A stretch of DNA of 64,000 bases from Tetrahymena elliotti 4EA (Eukaryota > Ciliophora > Oligohymenophorea > Hymenostomatida > Tetrahymenidae), in NCBI GenBank assembly GCA_000231825.2, contig JH720306.1:1214199-1278198 (forward strand), written 5' to 3'. This document shows, piece by piece, positions 24,077 to 37,201 of this stretch. Position numbers and translations under genes: made by a program. The notes beneath the pieces were generated by a model that was not told the origin of the DNA, searched no databases, and worked only from the letters and a program-made list of their open reading frames with translations. The stretch's first letter is position 1; every line of letters starts with the position of its first letter.

Positions 24077-26975
24077 TCAAATAGAATTTTAAGACTCTTA
24101 AATTTCTTCTTTTATAATTTGTTAACTTTTTGACTAGCCTACCTTTTGCAAAGATTCTCCATTATTGCCATTTGTATTTGCAAATATTTTTTATTATAAA
24201 TTTTTTTCTAATTCGAGCAGTCTTAGAATGATTTAATTTTATTTTGATGATGTTTCAATTACAATACTCTATTTTTACTAAAACAAGCTACAGTCTGAAG
24301 ATTTAAGTTAACTTAAATGCTCATTTTCAAATATTTTTAACTAATCCTCTAATTTATTTATATTTTCAATCTTTTTTTAATTTAAAAAAATATTTTAACA
24401 TTAATTATTGAATGAACATTGAATGAAATATTTACCAGTTTTTAGTTATTTTAAGATAAATTGGTATTTTCTTGTTGCAATTAATAGTTGTTAGTCAAAG
24501 ACTTAGACAACTCATTTCTTGTTTCTTGTAAATTTTTATTAGCTATATCGAATTGATCTTTTCTTGCTTACAAAAGAGAATTGAGTTTGCTTACTTCATT
24601 TTTTAAATTATCTTTTTCTTGAACAAGATAATTTACTTAATTTTCAAACTAGTCAATCTAAGACTGCTTTTAAGTTACTTCAATCTGTTTCTCAAGTAAC
24701 TATTTATTAAAATCATCAATCTCAATTTTACATCTTTCCATCTGCTCAGCACTAACACTTACCTTAATTTTCATAGTATTAATTTCTTAAGTTTTTTACT
24801 AAAGTAGGTTTTATTTTTCAACAAGTTAATCTTGTAATTGCTTAACTTTATTCTCACTTGCATCTAATTTAACTATCAACCCATTCAGATTATTTTAGAA
24901 TTCTTCTATTTTTTCATTTTAAACTAAAATTAACTCCTACTTTTCTATTTCAACTTCATTGACATACTATTCAAATCTATTTTTTCGATATTAAATTAAA
25001 ACCCTCAAATTAATTCAAAATTTTCAAATTCAATTTTTTTTTCTTTCTTTAATCGAATTCCAAAAAATATATGAAAATTTGATTTATTTTTTAATTTAAA
25101 CAATCAGATAAAAATTTCATGAAACAATTTTTTGTAAAAATAAAATTTACCTCTTGATTGATTAGGCATATTCTTCCTTTATATAATTAATATCCAAATT
25201 ACTATTGAAATGATTTTATTTATTATCATTTTCATTTTTTTTTAATGAATTTTCATTTAACTAATTTATAATTTCCTATTTAATAGTAATCTCTTATTAG
25301 TACACTTAATTTTAAGAAACTAATTATCCAAAAGACTGGTTCTCCTGCTAAAGATTTTATTTTTCTTCATTTAACTTTTCAATTATTTCTTATAACTCAT
25401 TCATTCTCTGTGACATTTCTTAAAATTATTTTTTAAGCTAAATATCTTCATTACTTATTTAAAAATATATTAATTGACCAATTTAAGTAAAACATAAAAT
25501 ACCTTGGCTTTTCTTATGTAATTTCTATAGTTTAAGTTAAATTTCTTTAAGTCAGTTAGTTTAATTGCTCTTCAAGTTATATAATTTTATGCTGTTATTT
25601 ATCTGATTCTGTATTTCTCTCTGTTAACAATTCATTGATTCTTGTGTTTTCTTCCAAAATAGTTTAAAATTTAGTTTCCATTTCCATAACTTATAGATCA
25701 GATAAACCACTATCCGAAATAACTTATTACAATTTTTCATTTTCATTTTTTAATTCTTTGATTCTCTAAAGTAAAGATGTATTTTCTCTACTTAGATTTT
25801 CATGCTGTGAAATTTTCTCTTTAACTAATTTCTGTAATTTTTCATTTTCTTAAAGCAATAAATCTAGTTTTTACTCCCAGGTACTAGCTAAATTTTAAAT
25901 ATTTTTATGTTCCATCATTTACATTTCTAGTTTTTTTTCTAGTTAAGTACATCTTTCTTTATATTCATTAATAGTCAAAGCATTTAACTGATTATTAATC
26001 ATATTTTCACTTGGCAAATTTTCTCCTTGTGCTTTGCTTTTTTACTGCAAAATAGAATTTTACTTCAAAAGGAAAGTTTGTTTCTCATTTTCTAAGATTA
26101 AAAGCTATTATTTTTTATTTTTATAATATATTTTAAAATTCATTTTGCTTGAAAGAATATTATTTTACCTTTGCTTTAGATTCTAAATCTCTAATTATTC
26201 CTTGAAATTTTTTATTTTCAAGAAGAAGCACTTAAATATTTGGAGGAATTTTTAAATCTTTAATGTGCTGCTCTTCCTTTTCTTACTCTTTTTGTTGCAT
26301 TTTTTCATTTTCATTAATTAATACTTTTATCTTTTTGATAAGCTCATCATTATGCTTTTAAGTATTAAGCTGTATTAACTTGGTTGTTTCTAATTCTTCT
26401 TTTAACTATTTTACTTATAAATCTAAATCTTTGATTAAACTAGCTTGCTAAAATACAGATTCAGTACCATTGCTATTTAAATTATTTGCTGTTCCCATAT
26501 TCAGTGATGACACTAGTGAATTTGTATTAAATCCTCCTTATAGAGTTTTGCTGAATTATGAATTTTAGCTATTTACAGAACCTTAAAATCTATTATTTGC
26601 TTATGGAGTAGAAGGTGAATTCATAATGTTATTCAAATAGCCGTTTGTTTAGTTTATATTAGTTGTTAATTATCCATTTACTAAGCTGACATTAGAATTA
26701 GATAGAGGAGTGGTGTATCCTCCTTAAGCTATTTTTGTTGCCATAGGGGAGCTAAATCTTTAATTAAGAGGAGAAACAGCCAATCTTGGTTAAATTTGAG
26801 TAGAAGATGGTGATTAATACATAGATTTTCTGTTAAGAGAAGATGGAGTAGTAATTAGCTAGTTATTTAAATCATTTGGAAGAGTCTATACTCTTTAGCT
26901 ACTGCTTGATGATAATATCTATGTTGACCTCTACTATTAAATTTAAAATTATTGCTAATATCCTGATTAACGCAT
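24077..26975 (-). CDS. Coiled-coil protein with Ser/Asn/Gln-rich head
   Basis: Five exons on the minus strand (26975-26169, 26104-25503, 25453-25151, 24976-24436, 24346-24077) give 840 residues. Residues 1-190 are low-complexity (Q, S, N, T) with SP/TP motifs; from about 190 on the protein is almost continuous heptad-rich coiled coil (Leu/Glu/Lys/Gln), for example EELETTKLIQ and ERCTQLEKKLEM. The tail is hydrophilic and ends ..IIKEEIQESQNSI. Introns are 64, 49, 174 and 89 bases. No specific family recognised; a cytoskeletal or centrosomal scaffold is a reasonable guess only. The last exon was found from coding character after an acceptor at 24347 and is somewhat less certain. Confidence 0.82.
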
Positions 26976-28347
26976 CCTTTTTTCTACTATATTTTATTTA
27001 TTTTCTATGACAATATTTATGAAATTTTTCAATTAATATCTAATCAATTAATTATAGCAACATTATCTCTTTCTCAAATTAAATTAAATTTACTACTACT
27101 CTACCAGTGCCCAAATAATATAAATTTAATTTCAATTCAGAGACAGTACATAAATTTTATTTTTCATAATATTAAGTTCGATTTTACATACTAAAAAAAA
27201 ATAATAATTTAGTTTTTTTTGTATTGAAATCAAATCATATCCATTAAATTTTTATTCTTTTAACAAAGTAAATAGCTAATATAACTAATAATTCAAAAGT
27301 TAATTTAATATTAAATTATTTTCTTTACTGTTAGTGCATCTCTTAAAAAACTTATCTACTTGGATCAGTTTAAAAAATATTTTCATTGGAATTAAAATAA
27401 TATTTAAAAAACTGGTTTCTTAAATTTTTAATTCATTAGAAATTCTATTAAATTAAAATGATAAAAAGTGTACATTTTTAGTAATTTATTGAAATAAGAT
27501 CTCTAATTAATTTAAATAACTTAATAAATTTTATTTATAAAGTAGTTAAATAACTTAAATTTAATTTATTTAGAATATGTCTAATAAATTAAATCTATCA
27601 AATTGTTAAAATTAAAAAATTCTAAAATTTGTTTTAGCCAAATTTAATTTCATTATTAAAACAAAAAAATATTTTTCAACAACATGTAATATTTCCAGTT
27701 AATATAAAATTTAAAAGTTATTAATTTGAATACAATTCATTCAGATTCTTCTTTTCTACTAAATTATAAAACTAAAATGATTTATAAGCAAATCATTTAA
27801 GTAAATTTTAATCCCAATTTCTAAAAAATATTTTTGAAGAGTTTTTAAAGTAAATCTTCAGTGAAAATAACTTTTAAAATTAAAAAATAAGTAAATTATC
27901 TGAATATAATTAATTTATCTTTTTAATAAATTCTATTAAACTAAAATTATTATAAAGCAAATTAGAAAGAAACTTTAGATTACAATTTTAATCTAAATAA
28001 TAAACAAATAAATAAGACTTTAAGTTCACTAAATACTTCAAAAAGTTTTTGTTGATCTTTATGAGAAAAGAAATAAATTATTTAAAAATGAATAATTGAG
28101 ATTCTACAATATAATGTTAAATTAATAGGATTTAATACAAAATTTAATCTTATTTTTGTTTAGAAAAATATTTTATTAAATAGAATTTTCGGTTAATTTA
28201 GATATGATTTGAAAAATAAGTACATTACTTAAATATGATTAATTCAGATTATGTCTATGTAGAAAATTTAGATATATCTTATTAAAATAAATATTCATTA
28301 CTATTTTAATTAATTAAGTTTTTAGAGACAATTTATTTTTTACAAAA
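26976..28347. other. Intergenic between divergent genes
   Basis: AT-rich; no motif recognised. Contains the promoters of the coiled-coil gene (minus) and the PITH gene (plus). Confidence 0.5.
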
Positions 28348-29205
28348 ATGAATCACGTTCACAGCTCCACTTGTGGATGCAAGGAATATGCTAATGTTGA
28401 AAACGCTTAAGATTTATATTCTGTCATAGAACTTGCAGGAGTAATTGAATTTCTAATTCAAATATTCATTTCAGATTTAGTTATTGTTGGTAGAATTTTA
28501 ATGATATCTTGAATTTTAATAGATTAATTGTTTGAATGAATCTTAAAGTGGTAGAGGAAGATCTGTTTTCAAAGAAGAAGATAGAAAATTTGAAAATGGA
28601 GATTTTGTTTAATCAGATGAGCCTGATCCTGAAATGATATTTATTATTCCGTATATTTACAAATTCAAAATGTATTTTGTTAAATTTATTACAATGAAAT
28701 AATTAGATTTACATGCACAGTCAATCTCAAAGCAATTAATATTGTTGCTAAAGACTAAGAACATGCTCCAAATATTCTTAAAGTTTACACAAACTAAGAA
28801 AATGTTGATTTTTCTATAGCTGAAAATAAGGGCTTAGAAGTAACAAAAATAATTTAATCTTAGTGAAGTTAAAATTTTTTAAAAATATTAGGAATTTATG
28901 CTTGTTCCAAATTTAGACGGTACTATTTAATAGTCTGTGAGATAGAGCAAATTTTAAAATATTACCAAACTTATTCTTTATGTTGCCTCCTAAAATACCG
29001 ACAAAGAAACTATTGCCATCTCATATATAGGACTTAAAGGTGAAAGCACAGGAGTAAATTTACTTTATATGCTATTTCTTTTTTAATTCAATTTAATCTA
29101 AAGCTTAAACGCCAAGTTGTAAATGCAGTCTATGAAATCAAACCTTTAGCAGAAGATAATCACCCTTCTAAATTATTAAATCCTTAGATGAAAGAAAATT
29201 GTTGA
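28348..29205 (+). CDS. PITH-domain protein (PITHD1 family)
   Basis: Five exons, 28348-28440, 28523-28650, 28707-28839, 28892-29053 and 29104-29205, give 205 residues. The PITH domain is the C-terminal domain of thioredoxin-like 1 that binds the 26S proteasome; PITHD1 is the stand-alone form. Family marks seen: N-terminal HVHSSTCGCKEY, INCLNESQSGRGRSVFK, an acidic SDEPDPEMIFIIPF, TCTVNLKAINIVAKD, FMLVPNLDGTIQQSVRQSKFQ, TKLILYVA and ISYIGLKGES. All four introns (50-82 bases) fall where splicing restores these motifs. Length and order match the family, and no thioredoxin domain is attached. It is convergent with the large zinc-finger gene, with only about 430 bases between the stops. Confidence 0.93.
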
Positions 29206-29632
29206 AATTTATAGTGATAGTTACTAAAAGTTTTTAATAGATAGATCAAAAATATAATGGGAAATCTTCATTTTATTAAATAAATTGTGAGCTATATAAA
29301 TTAAATCAATGAATTAAAAATCAAAATATTAATAAATTCATTTTCTTATATATTTTATGTTTAAAATATTTTCAATTTCATCAATCACTATTTAAAATTT
29401 TTCTATTTTGAGATACTCTGTCTTTATTAAAAATATGATTTTTTAAGAATGTAATTTTTAGATAAAATCTGGAAATAAAATAATAAAAATAAAAATTGTT
29501 TAATTTTATATTTATAAACATGAAATACTTTTTAATTAAAATATAAGTTTAATTTTCTTTGTTAAATTAACAAATTATACTCAAAAAAACTAGGAAAAAA
29601 TTTATAAATCTTTTAATTTTTTGTTTTATTAA
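29206..29632. other. Short intergenic between convergent genes
   Basis: Both flanking genes end here; nothing but AT-rich sequence seen. Confidence 0.5.
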
Positions 29633-32600
29633 TCATTTGATGGGAGTACTTTTCACTTCAATCTGATCATCATTCAAGTTTTCATCTTCTTCACTTAAGA
29701 TTGAGTCCTCTGTGAAATTACGGGCCCTAAAGTGAGGAGAGCTTTTTATTAAATCAGAATATTTATTGAAGTTAATTCTTTTCTAAGATATTTAGTTGTT
29801 TATGTGGTCATTAATTTGAGCTTCGATGTTAGTACTAACACATCCTTAATTATCAAGAAAACTTGAAAACGTAGAATGCTTCTCCTAATTAACTTATAGA
29901 TCTTCTTTATTAGAGTTAGATGATTCTTCTATTTTAACTTAATTTGAATTTTGGCTCTATTCTTCTTTAGGATAGTAAACATTATTTGATATTTGCTATG
30001 ATTGTTATTAATCAAATATCTATTGACTAAATGATGCTACAGTATTAATATGGTTTTGATACTCTATTTACTACTCTATTAGATCAGTTTATTTTATTTC
30101 AGGACTTATTATCGATATTTGAATAATATCATTTTAATGAGTATTATCATTATTCTTTTCGTTATTTGCGGGATTAAGTGACTGATCATGCTGATTCATA
30201 TTTGTGCAAAAACTGCTGAAATTCTCATTATTCTTATTCAAAACAATTTCAGAAAGGTTTTGTGTAATTTCTAAATGAATTTATTCTTGATTACTAAATA
30301 CTAATTAAGATTCTTCTGTTTTAAAATTTTTTTACACAGAGTCTTGATTTCTATCAATGCTCTGAGAATGTTCATGGTTAGTTCTCTGCTAGCTTGCTGA
30401 ATTTATTTCTTGTTAATTTGCCTATGAAAGTACAGGATAGGATTAATTCTTTTGAAGGTTATTTTTTTTTGAGTAATTTTAAGAAAGTCTGTTGTAATTT
30501 TCATGTATTTTTTGAATTATTTCTGAGTATTTTAGAGGTCTTTTAGATGTGTTAGAGCCTAAACCTGAATCATTATCTTCATCTCCTGAAATATCATGTA
30601 ATTAGTTTATATCTAATACAATATCTTCTTATTATATTTATTCTTTGTCATCTTGACTTTCCTAATGCTATACAGTATAGTTGGCATCAGAGAAAGAATC
30701 TTTTCCAATGTTTGAATGTTATTTGTAAATTCTATCCTCTTATGAGTGTTAAATGTTCAAAGAAAACCCTATTTATAAATCATTTTTGCTGATTTAAGGA
30801 TATAAAGCACTAGATTAAACAAATTAAATTGGGTTTTTATCTTGAGTTGCTGATTCATTTTAGTTTTTATTTGAAGAATCATGCTGTAAATCTTTTTTAT
30901 CAGATTCATTAAAAATATTTTGTTCGTGTATTCTCTAGTTAAATTAGTTAATCGTTTATGAGTAAAAACTTGTTTAATCATTATTTTATGAAAATGATTC
31001 TCTATTGATATAATTTTGAACAATACTTCTATCAATGAATTCATCTGAAAGTTTTAAATTTTGAGAGAAAGAATTGATCAAATTTAACTTGTTTTAAAAT
31101 GATAATTTTTAGCTCTCTTTTTGTGTTTGCTCTTACTCCTCAATATTTATCTAATCAATCTGATTTTAAGATATCTCTCTTTGGTTCTATTCTTTAAATA
31201 GATCCTGTTTTTATTCTTAGTGTGTAATTATGTTGCTTTGACACAAAGGTTGAATTGAAGAAAATTAACCATCTCTTGGTAGCATCTAATCTTCTTACTA
31301 TCTCTTAATTTTGAAAAGATTGTTTGAATTCTAAATGCTTTAGCTATTTATTTAGTTGATTTGATTATTAATCATTTAGTCATTAGTGCTTACTAATCCT
31401 GTAACGACAGATCCTGAATAAGATAAATCTACTCCTTCACTTATACTTTTTTCTTTTATTAAGTTATCTGAATATTAATCTACTTAATTAGATGCTTGTT
31501 AAAATTGATTTTGTATAACACCTTGATCATTTAGCTGGAATTCTCCTGTCTAATTATTAGAAGAATCACTTTAAATATTTGATTCTTTATATTTAATTCT
31601 ATGAACTAAATTTTAATTATAATTAGAGCCATCTTCATCATCTACATAATATTGATACATGTTTTCAGGTCTTCCTAATTTATTTAAAACTTGCTCATTT
31701 TACCTTAATTTCAAGCAAGTAATGTCTTACAGTTCACACCTTTGTGAAACAATTTTATTTTACTCAAATTCTTTTGATGTTTCCTGATTGAAATCTTTTT
31801 GCTCACTGTTTTTCTTAAGCAAGTTATCAGAATTTTGTTTTCCTAATAAAAGATTCCCTTTTTTAGAATTCTTTGGCTCCTAGGGTAAAAGGGGTGATGA
31901 AACAAGATTTTGTTCCATTTTATACTATTCAATCATCCATTGATAGTTATTTTTTATGTCTTCAAATTTGCTTCCTTATTTTTTCTAATCTTCTTACTTG
32001 GCTTATCTTACGTTTTCTTATTGATCATCATCTAAATTTACAGTTAATTGGGTATTATTTTATTCATTCAATTGTTATTAAAAGTTGTTATCATAATCAC
32101 TCAATCTTTTACCTTCTTCTTACATTAAATCCACTTTTTAATTTGCTAAATTGATATCATTAATTTGAATTTAAGTAGGAGATTAAAACAGTATTTAAGG
32201 AACAATTCCTTATATTTTTGAAGGTTCTAAGCTAGGAGATAATATTTCAATATCCTACTTAGAGTCTCCAGGAGTTTAGCTAATATCATTTTATTCTATG
32301 CTCATAATCTATTCTATGATGGTTTTTTCACAATCTTTCCATCGTTAAAACTACACAGATGAATATGAAGGAGCATTTTCTCTTGTAAAATCAGGCTTAC
32401 ACATTTACTCAAAATGGCTCTCGACTGATGAATATGGGTTTTAAATATATTAATTTTCATGTATAATTGGGTAGTTTTATATATCTTTAAAAGAGTTATT
32501 TTTTTTAATTAAAGGTGAAGAAATAGAATTAGACATGATAGGTCTAAATTAAGATTTTTAACCTGAGTTTTATAAAGAGAAGATATTATTTATTTGTTAA

Positions 32601-35414
32601 TTATTCTGATTTTGTTATGAAAAGCTAGACTAAATATTTTGAAATTATTAGTAGTTATTTCCAAAATCACTTGATTAGGGGAGTTGTTAATTTTCTTCTT
32701 GTGTATTTCCATTATTTTATAAATTCACAGGTGAAGGATTATTATTCTAAATTTAGAATATTTGTTAAGATTAATTCTACTTTCCATTAGGTTGATTTTA
32801 GAAAATATTTTAGTTAGATATTGATGCAAAAGCCTTGCTTGAAGTTACGCTGTTTGTCTATGATGGATTTCTTTTTTAAGCTTGATACTAATTCAGGTGA
32901 GATTAATGAGAATGAATGTTTTAGTTATTTGCAAAATTAAATTAGTTATTGTTACTAGATCTAGGGGAAATTAATATATTATAACTATTGTTATTTGTAC
33001 TAGCTGTTTAAGGAGTGGAAGTTGCTGATGCATATGAAGAGTTACCAAACATTGTTGTTCTCTTTTCTTAGACTATTAATATGTCTTTAAGACCTTACTA
33101 AAATAAAGCAGAAGCTTGTTTCTTTTCTGCTAATTAGTAGGTTTTAGAAAGACATAAAATTTGACTTGGTAAATCTTTAATTGTTGAAGTATTTTTTTAT
33201 AGGTTTTGATGATAAATTTAAATAATATTATTGAATGGTTATTCTTCCATATAATCTACTATTTGAACACGATTCTTTTTTACATCAAGCTCTGTAGACT
33301 ATATTTCATGGTATATTCTTTGAAGCTAATTTTCTTTCTCAGCAAACAAACTTAAAGTTTTTACCTAAGCGTTTCTTAACTTTTCAATAGAGTCGTTGAG
33401 CTCTTATTAAATCAATTACATTAAATTTTGAGCATTTTATTAGAGCTTGAGCTCTTAGTTTTCATAGAATTTGGTAACTTCTTTTTTTCTTTGAGCAAGC
33501 TAACTCAAGCAAGCCCCTGCTCTTGTATTGCTTATATTTAATTCCTATGAAAAATTATCTAAAATTTAAACCTTCCTTACTCTTGACTATTCGTAATTAC
33601 TTTAGTCAGAAAATTAAGGCAAAAACTAAATTTAACTATCTTCATCTTCCATCAATACCTATTGCTGTGCTTATAATCTTAAATCTTCTTAATTCAGCTA
33701 GATGTTTTCGTGATTAACTAAAATATTAAAAATTAAATTTTAAAATAAATCATAATTTCTTTATTTGAAATTTACAAGAACCATCATGAAGAGGAACTGC
33801 AATATCAGAGTCTTTTTAATTAACTTCGTTCTATACTTCTGAATCTTAAATAGTTTTTGGTTTCTAATTATTTTCAGAATCATTAAACACTATTATAGCT
33901 CTATTTATTTCTTGCTATTATTATATATTAAATAAATCTTAATCAGATGGACGTTAACTATCTCCTTCAAAAGTAAGTTTTGGACCTAAATCTTACCACT
34001 GCTAATCATCTTAATTTTCGGATTCCTGAAGATTCCAAACTTGTACCCTATTTTTTTCTTAAGGAGATTGTTACTATATCTACTAGTTCTTGTTAAAATC
34101 AGGCTAATTAAATTAATTATTCTGGCTTATACTATGACCTTACATTTATTATTTTATTTATGTTGATTGATTTTTTTAATTTATTTAATCAATAACCATA
34201 TGATTAAATTGTAGATTATTTTAACTACTGTTTTAAGCATCATTTTAATAATAATCTATGCCTCCTAATGTAGGTAAAAATATATTTTCTTTTTGATTAG
34301 AGTTGTGCTTATTAGGAGAATCCTTCATTTCATATTAAAAGTTTGGAGGAAATTCTAGCTATGAAATTTATTTGTTACTATGCTATTTCTACTCTACACT
34401 TAAGCTGGAGAAATTTTCAAGTTATACGTTTTGAAGAATGTGTGTTGGGTTATCTTCATCATTTAATTATTAAAAATCTTCTTAGATATTTCTTAGTTAA
34501 CAACCAATTTGTGAATTCTTAGTTTTTTATTAGTGGATTTATAAGTTAGGAATACAATCCATTTTGTGTCCCTATTCCATTAATTTAATTGCACATTTAG
34601 AACAATAATACTTTAATAGTTCACCTGTATTATGAATAATCTTGCTCTAATATTTTGCAGATTTTATCAAGCATGATGAACATTTAAAATTGATAAAGTC
34701 TTTTTATTAGTTTTTATGCTCGTTTGTGTTGTTTTTATGATTTTCACTAACAGTATTCTTATTATAGTTAAAAAATAGTCTTTTTGGAGTATTACTTAAA
34801 TCATAGTTATTAGCAATTTATTTTTAACAAGGACCTTTTTGAATAGAATCTTAATCATTCAAAAAATAAGGTTTTTTGGAACTAATTTTAACTTCCTACT
34901 AAATATTTTAAATTTGATTATTAACACTGAAAAAGCTATTATCCTCTAAAACATTTGTTGTATTTAAAATTATATTACTAGCATTGTTATTTGACTAATA
35001 ATTTTGAGGGTAATGAATTGTTTTACTAGCATTTCTTTATTATGTATGAAGATGAGGGGACAATTATGAATTATTATTACCTATTAAGTTTTTTAAAGGT
35101 GTTAATGGTGTATAATTATATCGTGGAGTAGTTTATTAGGGAGATTTATCTTTAACCTATTGATATCCTTTTTAAATGCTTTATGTTGTTGAGTTTACAG
35201 TCTGATTACAAGATATATTTGCATTTTATTTTGTATTATTTTAAGCATAATGGGTTAATTAAGTTTAATTTCCTAATAGATTTTATTTGTTGTTCTTCAT
35301 TATTTGTATCACATTGGATTTTTTATTTTTAGAATCTTTGTCATTTCTTTATTGTATTTTCTGTAGAATTTTAGTATACTATTGAGATATTTTAAGAGTT
35401 TCAAAGCAGTTCAT
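29633..35414 (-). CDS. Very large Q/N-rich protein with B-box-like zinc finger and coiled coil
   Basis: Two exons (35414-33776 and 33717-29633, intron 58 bases) give 1907 residues. The start ATG at 35414 is the first after an in-frame TGA. A zinc-binding cluster at about residues 245-287 reads CSSC..H..YYCSKCAIKLMEQGHKMDC, resembling a B-box. A coiled coil at about 615-690 (FYENQELKLQQNAQNL, ENQLQRIYHEIQ) follows, so the order recalls TRIM proteins without a RING or a recognised C-terminal domain. The remaining sequence is mostly disordered, very rich in Gln and Asn (many encoded by TAA/TAG), with scattered SP motifs and an acidic tail. Function unknown. Under the standard code this gene would look like hundreds of tiny ORFs. 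Confidence 0.85.
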
Positions 35415-37201
35415 TTCAAATTTATAGATAGATATTAGTATTTTTTTTTACTTTTAATTTCACTTTGAAAATTGAGATATTTGTTTGATTTACAAAGTGA
35501 ATTTATATCTGATTTTAATCATACATGCATTTATTATTAATTTTGTTTTGTTAATCAATCAATTTATATGTATTAAATTTTGCAATATTACTTTTTTAAA
35601 AAATCTCTTTTTTTTTCATTATTTTTTAAATTTTAAAAAAGCGAAAGTTTTCATTTTTTAACTTCCTTTATTTAACAATATAATTTATATAGTTTTTGAT
35701 ACTGCTTTTGGTATTATTATATTCTTCAAGTAGAATAATCTATTTCTTTTCTAGCAAACACATTTTAAATTTTTAAATCGTTTTATTAAAAATGCTTTAT
35801 TATTAATAAATTTTCAACTCAATGAAACCAAATCAGGTTTTAAATCTTTAATTATTTAGATTATATCAAAAATTATCAGAAAATTGATTTTTTATATTTT
35901 ATTTTGAAATGAAAAAAGATTGATAATTTTTTATCATATTCATTTTATCGAAAAAATGTATTTTTATTTAGTTATGTAAAAATAATAATATTTAATTTAT
36001 TTTTGATAGCTTAGCCCACAAAATCTCATTTTTAGCATAAAAGAAAAAATATTTTTCATAAAAACTTCGCATGAAAAATTTAACTCAAATAAAAATTAGA
36101 ATAATTAATTTAATTTGCTAGATATTTTATAATAATTCTCGAAAAAATAATTGTTTGTTTAAATAAAATATATTTCTCAAAGATTTAATCAAAATAATGT
36201 AAAAGAAAAACATAAACTCTAAATTAATTGAATGTAAGTATTAAATCACTAATATTTTAAAACTATTCCTTTTTTAATTCATAGAAGAAAATCTAAATAT
36301 ATCTCTTCAATTAAAAAACTCTATCAAGATTGATTTCTATCGCATTTCTTTTGAATAATAGTTATAATAATATAAAATTTTATATCAAAAATTAAAAAAT
36401 GGATTATTATTTAGACATCCAACTTAATCTAAAATTTAAATAAACAAAATGTTATCTAATAAATTTTTTATAGTTTAGATTTTTCTCAGAGGTAATTAAA
36501 CAGAAAGAAACATTTAAAGAAATCAAAATAAATTCGGGGTTTAATAATAAATGGAAATCTAGAAAAAAAAACCTTTTACCTGACAATTAATTAAAAAAGG
36601 AAAATTATTAAATTTTTACTTTACAAGTTCACAAATACAATTTTAAAATATAATTATTTATTAATACCCCCTAAAAGGAGGTAATATTAACTTTTTATTA
36701 CTAAATTATCACTTTAAACTGATAAAAAATTATCTATCAATAGTTTTGAGGATAAATAATATATACAATAAAACTTAATTACAAATATTTAATTCATTAT
36801 TTTTTTAAGTAGCTTGGATTTTTTTAAAGGATTTTTTAAACATTTTGTTAATGGCATAAATTTAAAGTGATATAATGACATAAAAATCTTCATTTCTTTT
36901 TAAATTTAAACTGATAATTTAGTATTACAAAACTATTTTTAGCTTTAGTTCATTTTTAACTTTTTTTTGTAATGCATGCAAAAATAATTACAATCAAAAT
37001 GAAATTTCTAGTAAAAAAAAAACATAAAAATTAATTAAAAGTGGGTAAATTTATTACAATTATTATAGTANNNNNNNNNNNNNNNNNNNNNNNNNNNNNN
37101 NNNNNNNNNNNNNNNNNNNNNNNNNNNNNNNNNNNNNNNNNNNNNNNNNNNNNNNNNNNNNNNNNNNNNNATATTTTAGCTCTATTTAAGAAATTTTTTG
37201 A
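35415..37201. other. Intergenic with one assembly gap (37071-37170)
   Basis: AT-rich. Contains a G/C inverted repeat at 36661-36690 and a 100-N gap. The first exon of the following broken gene could lie in or before the gap. Confidence 0.5.

Noticed and set aside
30769..32154. Short open frames around 30769-31044 and 31873-32154
   Set aside because: Out-of-frame readings within the large Q/N-rich minus-strand gene.
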